Assembly (NCBI GenBank): GCA_964355975.1
Contig: CAYHFW010000004.1
Coordinates: 1-64,000 of the forward strand
Reading direction: 5' to 3'
DNA: 64,000 nucleotides
Source: F1-60-MAGs104 sp964355975
Lineage (GTDB): Bacteria > Planctomycetota > Phycisphaerae > Phycisphaerales > SM1A02
Shown one piece after another: positions 32,645 to 39,433 of this stretch (its first letter is position 1; every line of letters starts with the position of its first letter). The position numbers and the translations under genes were made by a program. The notes beneath the pieces were generated by a model that was not told where the DNA came from, ran no database searches, and saw only the letters and a list, made by a program, of their open reading frames with translations.

Positions 32645-33453
32645 CGCGTCCCTTTGATCATGCCCGTCAGGCGTGCAAGTGCCGCAGCTGAAGGCAGCGC
32701 AGTCGCTGGCAATCCAAGTGCTGGTGCGATTGCTTGTGCCATCGCAGTTGGAATGGGGGCGTCAATCTCGATGCGCGCACGCGTCAGCGGATGCATGAAC
32801 GCGATACGCCATGCATGCAATCGAAGAGCAGGCCCGGCCGACTTCTCTCGCTCTGAGGGTCGACTGGTATTGGGTGGCAGCAGCGATCGATAGACGCGGT
32901 CGCCCACGACGGGGGCGCCAAGAAGCGCCATATGCGCTCGAATCTGGTGCAGTTTTCCAGTCTCGATTGCGCAGGCAACCAAGAGATGGTTGCTCGACGA
33001 AGCGATGGTTTTCCAGTGAGTGATCGCAGCTTCTCCCCGCTGCGCGGCAACGCTCACCTTCATGTCTCCACGGCGAATCTCGCTGAGCGGCTGCTCGCAC
33101 ACACCTTCGACGCGCGGCAGACGCCCTCGCAACACCGCAAGATATGTCTTCTCAATTGTGCGCGCTTCAAACTGGCTGCGAATGGCGTCGTACGCGCGTT
33201 CTGTACGCGCGACGATCACAACCCCAGACGTCTCACGGTCGAGGCGATGAAGCAGCCCAAAATCTCGATCGCTGCCGAGTCGTGTTTGCTGCACACCCTC
33301 ACGCGCAAAGAGCCCGTTCATAAGGCTGTCGTCTTGATGTCCAGCACCTGGCTGAGTCACTCTGCCAGCGGGCTTGTCAAGGCAGATCACCTCATCGTCT
33401 TGAAAGAGCACAGAGCAGGGGATACGCGGATTGGCTCGGGGGGGAGGAGGCAC
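32623..33453 (-). CDS. RluA-family RNA pseudouridine synthase
   Basis: A 276-residue enzyme without an S4 domain. The catalytic motif HRLDRETSG (69-77) includes the nucleophile D72. VLFQDDEVICLDKPAG (14-29), the KTYLAVLRG block and ETGKLHQIRAHMALLGAPVVGDRVY are also conserved. It isomerises uridine in rRNA or tRNA; which site cannot be told. Start GTG 33453 is preceded at six bases by TGATAT, an imperfect -10. The deacetylase gene diverges only 22 bases away. Confidence 0.88.
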   Translation of the reverse strand: MPPPPRANPRIPCSVLFQDDEVICLDKPAGRVTQPGAGHQDDSLMNGLFAREGVQQTRLGSDRDFGLLHRLDRETSGVVIVARTERAYDAIRSQFEARTIEKTYLAVLRGRLPRVEGVCEQPLSEIRRGDMKVSVAAQRGEAAITHWKTIASSSNHLLVACAIETGKLHQIRAHMALLGAPVVGDRVYRSLLPPNTSRPSEREKSAGPALRLHAWRIAFMHPLTRARIEIDAPIPTAMAQAIAPALGLPATALPSAAALARLTGMIKGTRWWMNAK

Positions 33454-33459
33454 GGTTTC

Positions 33460-33466
33460 ATATCAT
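33460..33466. promoter_or_regulatory. Overlapping divergent -10 boxes (RluA / deacetylase)
   Basis: TATCAT on the plus strand (33461-33466) ends nine bases before GTG 33476. On the minus strand TGATAT (33465-33460) ends six bases before GTG 33453. Sequence TCATATCAT is shared. Start codons are 22 bases apart. Confidence 0.5.
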
Positions 33467-33475
33467 CGCAGACCA

Positions 33476-34264
33476 GTGACAACTCTGCCCACAGCGCTCT
33501 TGTCATTTGACGTCGAAGAGTTCGACCTTCCAAACGAACATGGTGCGGGATGGCCGATTGAACGGCAACTTGAAGCGGGGGCGGCTGGTTGGACGCGACT
33601 GCTTGCGCTTCTCGATTCAATGCAGATTTCAACCACGCTCTTTACCACCGCGGCGATCGCTCGCTTTGCTCCAGAATTGGCGCAAAACGCAGCAAGAAAC
33701 CATGAGATCGCATCGCATGGATTCAACCACGCAACGCTCGCACCTGGTGATCTCGCATCGAGCCGAGAAGCGCTGCGGGCTCTGAGTGGGCAGCAGGTCA
33801 TTGGATTCCGCCGCGCGCGCATGCAGCCGACCGACGCCGCAGAACTTCTCGCCGCTGGATATCAGTACGACAGTTCGATCCATCCCGTCTGGCTGCCCGG
33901 GCGATACAACAATCGCTCGCTCCCGCGCACGATCCATCGCCGCTCGTCACTCATCGAAGTGCCGGCATCTGCAACCTCGGCGTTGAGATTGCCACTCTTC
34001 TGGCTCGCATTCAAGCACTATCCACAAGCGCTCTATCGACGCTGCGTTGAACAGTGTCTGCAACAAGATGGTTACGTCAATCTCTACTTCCATCCGTGGG
34101 AGTTCACAGAACTCTCTTCGATCAACATTCCAAAGTACATGCGCACTCCCTCGGGAGAACAACTCTGCGACCGGATGAGTTCGTTCGTTGAGTGGTTGCG
34201 CCCGCGCGCCCAGATCACCACATTTACTCAATACCTCACAGCCCAGGGGATGCTTCCGAAATGA
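33476..34264 (+). CDS. Polysaccharide deacetylase family protein
   Basis: About 262 residues with a NodB-type fold: LLSFDVEEFD (catalytic and metal Asp near 11-13), EIASHGFNHATL (metal histidines), GFRRARMQPTD and the late YVNLYFHPWEF. The DVEEF start resembles exopolysaccharide-locus deacetylases, which remove acetyl groups from cell-surface polysaccharides; the exact substrate is unknown. An upstream in-frame ATG (33431) would overlap the divergent RluA gene. GTG 33476 is preferred because TATCAT lies 9 bases upstream and homology begins right after. It is coupled to the aminotransferase through an ATGA overlap. Confidence 0.82.
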   Translation: MTTLPTALLSFDVEEFDLPNEHGAGWPIERQLEAGAAGWTRLLALLDSMQISTTLFTTAAIARFAPELAQNAARNHEIASHGFNHATLAPGDLASSREALRALSGQQVIGFRRARMQPTDAAELLAAGYQYDSSIHPVWLPGRYNNRSLPRTIHRRSSLIEVPASATSALRLPLFWLAFKHYPQALYRRCVEQCLQQDGYVNLYFHPWEFTELSSINIPKYMRTPSGEQLCDRMSSFVEWLRPRAQITTFTQYLTAQGMLPK

Positions 34265-35457
34265 CCCATGTCACTGCGCCAATCAACACACGCCTCGCCC
34301 CATTTGGTGAGTCGATCTTTACCACGATGAGCCGCCTCGCGGTCGAGCACAATGCGGTCAACCTCGGTCAAGGATTTCCAGACTTTGAGCCGCCCGAGTT
34401 CGTTCAGGCAGCGGCACTTCGTTCGCTGTCGGGTGGATTTAGCCAGTATTCCCGCGCATTTGGGCTTCCCGACACGACGCGCGCAATCGCGCGCTACGCG
34501 AAGCGGTCGCTTGCATTCGATGTCGATCCAGATCGAGAGGTCACGGTGACTGCGGGATGTACCGAGGCGATCGCGGCCGTGTTGCTCGGAATCCTCAACG
34601 CAGGAGATGAGGTCGTCCTACTCGATCCTTCGTATGACTCGTATGCAGCGTGCGTCGCAATGGCTGGAGCGGTCGCGCGCCGTGTGCGCCTCGAAGGTCC
34701 AGCGTTTCGCATCACTGAACCACTCTTGCGTGCAGCGTTCTCATCGAAGACGCGCGCGATCCTTTTCAATTCGCCACACAATCCAACGGGGCGCATGTTC
34801 GACTCTGACGAGTACAAGATTGTCGCCCGCCTCGCGCAAGAGTTCGATTGCCTCGTGCTCTCGGACGAGGTCTACAACGAGATCACCTTCGCGGGCGCGC
34901 ACACGTCGATCGCACAATTGCAGGGAATGCGCGAGCGCACGGTCGTACTTGGCAGCCTCGGAAAAACATTCTCATGCACAGGATGGAAAATCGGTTGGGC
35001 AATCGCGCCACCCGAGGTCACGCGCGCGATTCGCGGCGCCCACCAGTTTCTGACATTTTGCGCTCCCACTCCGCTGCAGAAAGCTGCTGCGGATGTACTG
35101 GCCTCACTCTGCGACGACGACTCGTACCTCAGTGAACTCCGCACCGCCTACGCCACTCGGCGCGGACGGATGTTGGGCATCCTTGAGGGGGTCGGGTTCG
35201 AGTGCGTCCATCCCGAGGGGTCGTACTTCATCCTTGCCAATGCCCACGGGGCGGGCTGGGCTGATGATGTGACGGCGGCAAAATCACTCGTTGCAAAGGG
35301 GGTCGCGGCGATTCCTGCAAGCGCTTTCTTTGATCCGAACAATGCTGACCGCCGGTGGTTGCGCTTTGCGTTCTGCAAGAAAGAAGCGACCCTCGCACTC
35401 GCCGAAAGTCGGCTGAAATCACAACCTTTGAGCGTGCTTGCCAAGATTTCAATTTGA
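34261..35457 (+). CDS. PLP-dependent aminotransferase class I/II
   Basis: A 398-residue fold-type I aminotransferase. Seen: NLGQGFPDFEPPEFV near the N-terminus, TAGCTEAIAAVLLGIL, NSPHNPTGRMF (pyridine-side Asn), LVLSDEVYNEITF (Asp and Tyr) and the PLP lysine in SLGKTFSCTGWKIGW. The overall pattern is that of methionine/kynurenine/aspartate aminotransferases like YbdL; the amino donor is unknown. ATG 34261 overlaps the deacetylase stop. L21 begins 17 bases downstream from its own promoter. Confidence 0.87.
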   Translation: MTHVTAPINTRLAPFGESIFTTMSRLAVEHNAVNLGQGFPDFEPPEFVQAAALRSLSGGFSQYSRAFGLPDTTRAIARYAKRSLAFDVDPDREVTVTAGCTEAIAAVLLGILNAGDEVVLLDPSYDSYAACVAMAGAVARRVRLEGPAFRITEPLLRAAFSSKTRAILFNSPHNPTGRMFDSDEYKIVARLAQEFDCLVLSDEVYNEITFAGAHTSIAQLQGMRERTVVLGSLGKTFSCTGWKIGWAIAPPEVTRAIRGAHQFLTFCAPTPLQKAAADVLASLCDDDSYLSELRTAYATRRGRMLGILEGVGFECVHPEGSYFILANAHGAGWADDVTAAKSLVAKGVAAIPASAFFDPNNADRRWLRFAFCKKEATLALAESRLKSQPLSVLAKISI

Positions 35458-35465
35458 TGTATGCT
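35438..35465 (+). promoter_or_regulatory. Promoter of L21 gene
   Basis: TTGCCA (35438-35443), a 16-base spacer and TATGCT (35460-35465) lie 9 bases before GTG 35475. They overlap the end of the aminotransferase gene. This is the clearest -35/-10 pair among the leaderless-type starts. Confidence 0.6.
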
Positions 35466-35474
35466 TCTCCCCCC

Positions 35475-35795
35475 GTGTACGCAATTATCGAAGACAGTGG
35501 AACTCAGATCATGGTGCGCAAAGATGACGTCATTGACGTCGATCTGCGCAAACTCCCTGAAGGCACAACCACCCTCACCTTTGGCAAGGTTCTTGCCATC
35601 GGTCAGGAAGATGGAACAGTTGCCTCGCTTGGTGCTCCATACCTCGCAAACGCATCAGTGACTGCAGAAGTCATCGGTGTCAAGCGCGGTGCGAAGACCA
35701 CGCTGAACAAGTACAGCCGACGCAAGGGCTACCGACGACACAAAGGTCATCGGCAATCCTTCGTTCAGGTCAAGATCTCAGCGATCACGAGCTGA
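35475..35795 (+). CDS. rplU: 50S ribosomal protein L21
   Basis: A 106-residue protein in the normal L21 size range. From GTG 35475 it reads MYAIIEDSGTQIMVRKDDVIDVDLR, matching the family's MYAVI...GGKQ...V start. The C-terminus YSRRKGYRRHKGHRQSFVQVKISAI is the conserved rRNA-binding end. An in-frame ATG six codons upstream is rejected because it would precede the promoter-derived start and the family N-terminus. L27 (rpmA), the usual partner, is not next; the following gene is on the other strand. Confidence 0.95.
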   Translation: MYAIIEDSGTQIMVRKDDVIDVDLRKLPEGTTTLTFGKVLAIGQEDGTVASLGAPYLANASVTAEVIGVKRGAKTTLNKYSRRKGYRRHKGHRQSFVQVKISAITS

Positions 35796-35851
35796 GCCGA
35801 TTCGGACAAGTTGATTCAATCAAACGCCTCTGCGCACCCGCGCATGAGGCG

Positions 35852-36859
35852 TTATCCATTTGCGAGTATCTCAGCCATCTTCAATGGCGATTCCGCTTCG
35901 AGTGTGTACGCGCTCAAGCATGCCGCTTCAACAAAGGCCCGGCACGCCGCTCCTTGATCACGCGCGAGTGATCGACTGAGTGCGATTCCATTTCGAAGCG
36001 ATGCGGCCGCAACCGATGCATGTCCACCGCACTCCCATTCGCTGGGTGTCTGCGTGCCCCGTTCAACGAGCGCGTTGTTTGCATCACGCCACTCAAGCGA
36101 TGCATCGTCGACGCGCACTGCTCCAAATCGACCGCATGCGAGCGCACTTCGGCTCGATGTCGGATGTTGGTTGGATGCCATGATGAGTCCGGCGCGGCCA
36201 TCCGCGTACTGGCAGGTGATCGCGAATGAGCCAATCCAGAGGCGAAATGAACGACTCGCCGCATCGGGTTGGTCGTCGCGTGTGCGGTGTCGGCGGTCGC
36301 CTCCGACGGATGCGCTCACCCGTTCTGGCGTGCCCATCCAGCGCAGAAGAAGGAACGCTGATTCATAAATGCGCGCCAAGATTGAACCGTGTTCGACTGA
36401 GCCAAGCGATGTGATCTGTGCAATGTCGGGTGCACCTGCTTGCTCAAAGATTTCGCTTGCGTGGGCGAACCGTCCATCGACTGGCGAGCCCGGAAGCAGA
36501 ATCTCGTACGCGCCGCTTCCACTGGGTGAGTGGTGGCCAAACCACGGCTCAGTCGTGAAGACGACTGGATGGTTTCGCGCGATCAGTGCGCGCGAAGCCG
36601 ACGTGCCAAACCCGACGAAGAGCAGGGGAGTTGCTCTGGCAAAGGCTGAAAACCTGCGAAAATCAGAGAGCTCGTGCTGATCACCACCAAACGTATTGCG
36701 AATCTCGGCGTGCGTGCTGCCAACGCAGTTCACGCGCAACTGGCTTTGGCGCACAGCATTTTGCAACCAACTCGCGAGCACGCCATCCGACCAGATGCAC
36801 ACGCCTCCATTCGATGGATGACCTTCCGCCGCCGAGTCCTTTGGAATTTCATTCGCCAC
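35852..36859 (-). CDS. Unknown protein, possibly Gfo/Idh/MocA-related
   Basis: A 335-residue soluble protein that I cannot name with confidence. The N-terminus reads GGVCIWSDGVLASWLQNAV, and the C-terminus (SVAAASLRNGIALSRSL...FVEAACLSAYTLEAESPLKMAEIL) resembles the last helix of Gfo/Idh/MocA oxidoreductases, where EAA.LSA.TGE..SP is common. No clean GxGxxG Rossmann motif is seen, so it may be a degenerate or cofactor-free relative. It starts with GTG 36859, with TAGACT ending six bases upstream, and diverges from rnpB. Confidence 0.5.
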   Translation of the reverse strand: MANEIPKDSAAEGHPSNGGVCIWSDGVLASWLQNAVRQSQLRVNCVGSTHAEIRNTFGGDQHELSDFRRFSAFARATPLLFVGFGTSASRALIARNHPVVFTTEPWFGHHSPSGSGAYEILLPGSPVDGRFAHASEIFEQAGAPDIAQITSLGSVEHGSILARIYESAFLLLRWMGTPERVSASVGGDRRHRTRDDQPDAASRSFRLWIGSFAITCQYADGRAGLIMASNQHPTSSRSALACGRFGAVRVDDASLEWRDANNALVERGTQTPSEWECGGHASVAAASLRNGIALSRSLARDQGAACRAFVEAACLSAYTLEAESPLKMAEILANG

Positions 36860-36865
36860 AGCCGA

Positions 36866-36881
36866 AGTCTACGGTTACCCT
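36866..36881. promoter_or_regulatory. Divergent -10 boxes (unknown gene / rnpB)
   Basis: TAGACT on the minus strand (36871-36866) ends six bases before GTG 36859. TACCCT on the plus strand (36876-36881) ends about six bases before the RNase P RNA 5' stem. Confidence 0.5.
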
Positions 36882-36886
36882 TCTTG

Positions 36887-37254
36887 CGTGGTCAGGCGAT
36901 CGCCCCCAGCAATTGTTGGGCGAGGAAAGTCCGAACACGGTAGGACACGGTGGTGGCTAACGACCACCAGTTTTGACGCAAACTCGGGACAGTGCCACAG
37001 AAAAGAAACCGCCGGTGCAGCAATGCATCGGTAAGGGTGAAAAGGTGCGGTAAGAGCGCACCGCTCCTTCGGTGACGAAGGAGGCAAGGCAAACCCCACC
37101 GCGTGCAAGCGCAAGCAGTCCTCGGGCGGCTCGTCCGCCACCTGCTGTCCGTAGGTTGAGGACGGGTCGCGTGCTTCGAGGCCATCGGCAACGGTGGTCC
37201 AGAGAGAAATGATCGTCACCCGCAAGGGAACAGAATTCGGCTTATGACCACACG
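36887..37254 (+). ncRNA. rnpB: RNase P RNA, bacterial type A
   Basis: The catalytic RNA of RNase P, which removes tRNA 5' leaders. The universally conserved block GAGGAAAGTCCGAACAC follows the 5' stem at about 36921, and the 3' block AGAATTCGGCTTATGACC is at about 37232-37249. The terminal helix pairs GTGGTCA (36888-36894) with TGACCAC (37245-37251). The J/P elements AGGGTGAAAAGG and TAAGAGCGCACC are also present. Ends are approximate by a few bases. A terminator follows at 37259. Confidence 0.95.
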
Positions 37255-37258
37255 CGTT

Positions 37259-37290
37259 GGGCGGATCCGAAAGGGTCCGCCCCTTTGTTT
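37259..37290 (+). terminator. Rho-independent terminator of rnpB
   Basis: Stem GGGCGGATCC (37259-37268) pairs with GGGTCCGCCC (37273-37282) with one G-T wobble around a GAAA loop, then CTTTGTTTT. Confidence 0.88.
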
Positions 37291-37332
37291 TGTGCTCGAA
37301 AAATTGCGAATTAGGAATCTCAAGCAAAATAG

Positions 37333-37360
37333 TTGCTTTGCGTTTGGCGATCGCTAAGAT
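37333..37360 (+). promoter_or_regulatory. Promoter of unknown gene 37371-37952
   Basis: TTGCTT (37333-37338), a 16-base spacer and TAAGAT (37355-37360), ending 10 bases before ATG 37371. The arrangement matches the L21 promoter. Confidence 0.5.
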
Positions 37361-37370
37361 CGAACCGCAC

Positions 37371-37952
37371 ATGAATCCGATTACCAAATCAAACAGCCTT
37401 CAGAACTACACGATGCTCCTTTATCGCAAGGCGCTCCATCCAGAGTTCTTCGCGATCGAAGGTCGTTCGCGCATCGAAAACGGCGGATTGGAAGCAGAAG
37501 CTTGGATTTTCAAGGGTGGACATGCCATCCGATTCCAGCAGGACAAATTGTGCCTCTCAGAGGTTGTCACCGATCACCCACACGCACTACCTGAGCGCGG
37601 GCTCTCGACCAACGTGCCCTGCGCAGGCGAGCATGAACATGAAGAGGATGTCTCTGAGACCCTCTCGTTCATGACAACCGTGCAGACTGAAACACTCGCT
37701 GAGCATCTCTATCTTGGCACCTACAAAGAAATGCTCGCTCATGGTCGCGACAATCAGTCGCTCATGACTTCGTGGAACGATGCAGAGACCAATAAGCCAA
37801 GTCTCTCAGTCGTCGATCTGCAACGCTTCCGCACTGAGATTCATGTGCAGAGTTGGCACTTGCGCAGCGACTGCGGATTGGTGCTGCGGACCCAGTCGAT
37901 GTTCCAGTTGAAGGTGCCAGCCACCAAGCCTGAGAACCGCAAGTCCAAGTGA
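37371..37952 (+). CDS. Conserved-looking protein of unknown function
   Basis: About 193 residues with no recognised catalytic motif. Visible features: YTMLLYRKALHPEFFAIEGRSRIE near the start, a Gly-rich EAWIFKGGHAIRFQQDKLCLSEVV segment, an acidic HEHEEDVSETL stretch near 90, and a beta-rich C-terminus (RTEIHVQSWHLRSDCGLVLRTQSMFQ). No signal peptide or membrane helix. The longer upstream frame runs through the rnpB terminator, so ATG 37371 is used. It is followed four bases later by the uracil-DNA glycosylase gene, probably as one unit; a link to DNA repair is only positional. Confidence 0.7.
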   Translation: MNPITKSNSLQNYTMLLYRKALHPEFFAIEGRSRIENGGLEAEAWIFKGGHAIRFQQDKLCLSEVVTDHPHALPERGLSTNVPCAGEHEHEEDVSETLSFMTTVQTETLAEHLYLGTYKEMLAHGRDNQSLMTSWNDAETNKPSLSVVDLQRFRTEIHVQSWHLRSDCGLVLRTQSMFQLKVPATKPENRKSK

Positions 37953-37956
37953 TCCA

Positions 37957-38754
37957 TTGAGCAGATCTGCGCGACAAGCAGTCGAGAGTGATGTTGCATT
38001 CGGTCTGACTGAGATGCCGATCTCGTCGCGGTTGCGCCGCGACGCAGTGGCGGCTGTGGCGCCGGTGGCGCAGGCGACCCCAGCGACCACGGTGGTTCAA
38101 CTGCCTACGACTCAGCGGTCGGTTGCTGCGGTAGTCAACAACACATCGAGCCCACGCGAGGAGCAACTGCAGGCCCTCCGTGAGCGACACGACCGGGAAT
38201 GTCCGCACTGCACCACATCCAAGAGTCACACACAAACGGTGTTTGGCGAAGGCAACGCCTCTGCAGACATCTTCTTTGTCGGAGAGGCTCCCGGCGAGAC
38301 TGAAGACAAGACGGGGCGTCCATTTGTTGGCCGCGCCGGGCAGAAGCTCGATGAGATGATCCAAGCAATGGGACTGCGACGCGAGGATTGCTACATCGCC
38401 AATGTGCTCAAGAGTCGCCCGCTCGACAATCGCACACCACTTCCAACTGAAGTCGCACTTTGCGGACCATATCTCGTTGAACAGATTCTGATCGTTCGTC
38501 CAAAGGTGTTGGTCTCGCTCGGTGGACCAGCAACGAAACTGCTTCTCAAAGTCGACACAGGCATCACGAAGTTGCGTGGCATTTGGACGACATGGATTCC
38601 GCCGCAAGGCAGCGGGGCAGCAGCGATCCCAGTGATGCCGACTTTCCATCCCGCATATCTGCTGCGCAACTACACCATGCAAACGCGCAACGAGGTGTGG
38701 TCAGATCTCAAAGCGGTCATTCAGAGAATCGCCGAGACGAAGTCGACGTTGTGA
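37957..38754 (+). CDS. Family 4-like uracil-DNA glycosylase lacking one Fe-S cysteine
   Basis: Up to 265 residues from TTG 37957; the start is uncertain and the first 65 residues are low-complexity. The enzyme core has ECPHC (C82, C85), the catalytic-site loop GEAPGETED (109-117), NVLKSRPLDNRTPLPTEVALC (149-169) and TFHPAYLLR (H231). Family 4 enzymes remove uracil from DNA and hold a 4Fe-4S cluster through four cysteines. Here the third, normally in NVVKCRP, is Ser153, leaving C82, C85 and C169. The cluster may be altered, use another ligand or be absent. Confidence 0.85.
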   Translation: MSRSARQAVESDVAFGLTEMPISSRLRRDAVAAVAPVAQATPATTVVQLPTTQRSVAAVVNNTSSPREEQLQALRERHDRECPHCTTSKSHTQTVFGEGNASADIFFVGEAPGETEDKTGRPFVGRAGQKLDEMIQAMGLRREDCYIANVLKSRPLDNRTPLPTEVALCGPYLVEQILIVRPKVLVSLGGPATKLLLKVDTGITKLRGIWTTWIPPQGSGAAAIPVMPTFHPAYLLRNYTMQTRNEVWSDLKAVIQRIAETKSTL

Positions 38755-38808
38755 AATAATTCAACCACTTCGCATCCACGTTGTCACGCGCTGCGTATGG
38801 ACGTGTGG

Positions 38809-38960
38809 AGGAAGGGAAAACAAGTGCAGTGTGTGGGAATTGCCTGGTCGCTGCCGACCAACGCGTTTGCCTGAACAAATACCCCCACGAGGAGCCCGTT
38901 GCGATTTGGCGTCCCACTTTCTACAGGTGGATGACCCAAGTAGGCGACGGGCTCTTTTTA
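38809..38960 (+). ncRNA. Candidate structured non-coding RNA of unknown family
   Basis: The gap between the glycosylase gene and convergent dtd folds into ordered elements. GTGGG (38833-38837) with CCCAC (38884-38888) encloses a hairpin TGGTCG-CTGC-CGACCA (38845-38860) and a small TTTG/CAAA hairpin (38866-38879). A long second hairpin (38892-38954) ends in a T run. No open frame fits. It does not show the conserved blocks of SRP RNA, tmRNA or RNase P RNA, and its closing stems do not match 6S RNA. The 5' end is a guess; TATGGA at 38806 may be a -10. Confidence 0.45.
38892..38959 (+). terminator. Long terminator-like hairpin ending the candidate RNA
   Basis: GAGCCCGTTGC (38892-38902) pairs over 11 bp with GCGACGGGCTC (38944-38954), followed by TTTTTATT. 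The 41-base interior itself contains nested pairs (TTGG/CCAA, CCAC/GTGG). The T run overlaps the dtd stop codon. Confidence 0.75.
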
Positions 38961-39413
38961 TTCTTGCCGCCGCGCGCGCGAATCGAGTGTGATCGTCACT
39001 GGTCCTTGGTTCTCGAGGGTCACAAGCATGTCCGCACCGAATGCCCCCCGTGCTATTGGAATGCCCATCGCTTCGATGCCGCGCGCGACCTCTTCACAGC
39101 GCTCCCTCGCAATCTCAGGCGCCTCTGCGCCAGCGAACCCTGGGCGGTGACCGCTCGAGAGATCTGCGAGCAGGGTGAATTGACTCACGATCAACACCGC
39201 GCCATTGATCTGCCGCACATCGCAATTCATTTTGCCTGCGTCATCGGCAAAGATCCGCAGGTGGCTGATGCGCTTGATCATCCAGAGCACGTCAGATTCG
39301 CCATCGTTCTTGGCGATGCCAAGCAGCACGAGCAAACCCTGCTCGATGGCGCCAACGACTTGCGAGTCGACTTGCACTTGCGCCCGCGCAACACGCTGAA
39401 TGACCGCAATCAT
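38958..39413 (-). CDS. dtd: D-aminoacyl-tRNA deacylase
   Basis: A 151-residue enzyme, the standard length, that hydrolyses D-aminoacyl-tRNAs formed by mischarging. The N-terminus MIAVIQRVARAQVQVD, the active-site SQFTLLADLSSGHRPGF block and the cross-subunit motif as NQGPVTITLD near the C-terminus are clear. It follows memo by 20 bases on the same strand and shares its promoter by position. Confidence 0.94.
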   Translation of the reverse strand: MIAVIQRVARAQVQVDSQVVGAIEQGLLVLLGIAKNDGESDVLWMIKRISHLRIFADDAGKMNCDVRQINGAVLIVSQFTLLADLSSGHRPGFAGAEAPEIARERCEEVARGIEAMGIPIARGAFGADMLVTLENQGPVTITLDSRARRQE

Positions 39414-39433
39414 GCGTGCGTACTCAACGACGA

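Noticed and set aside
35457..35474. ATG 35457 as L21 start
   Set aside because: Adds six residues not in the family and falls before the -10 box TATGCT; GTG 35475 gives the canonical MYAII start.
38809..38960. Identification of the structured RNA as 6S, SRP RNA or a riboswitch
   Set aside because: Conserved blocks of SRP RNA are missing, the 5' and 3' ends do not form a 6S closing stem, and no downstream gene on the same strand exists to be regulated.
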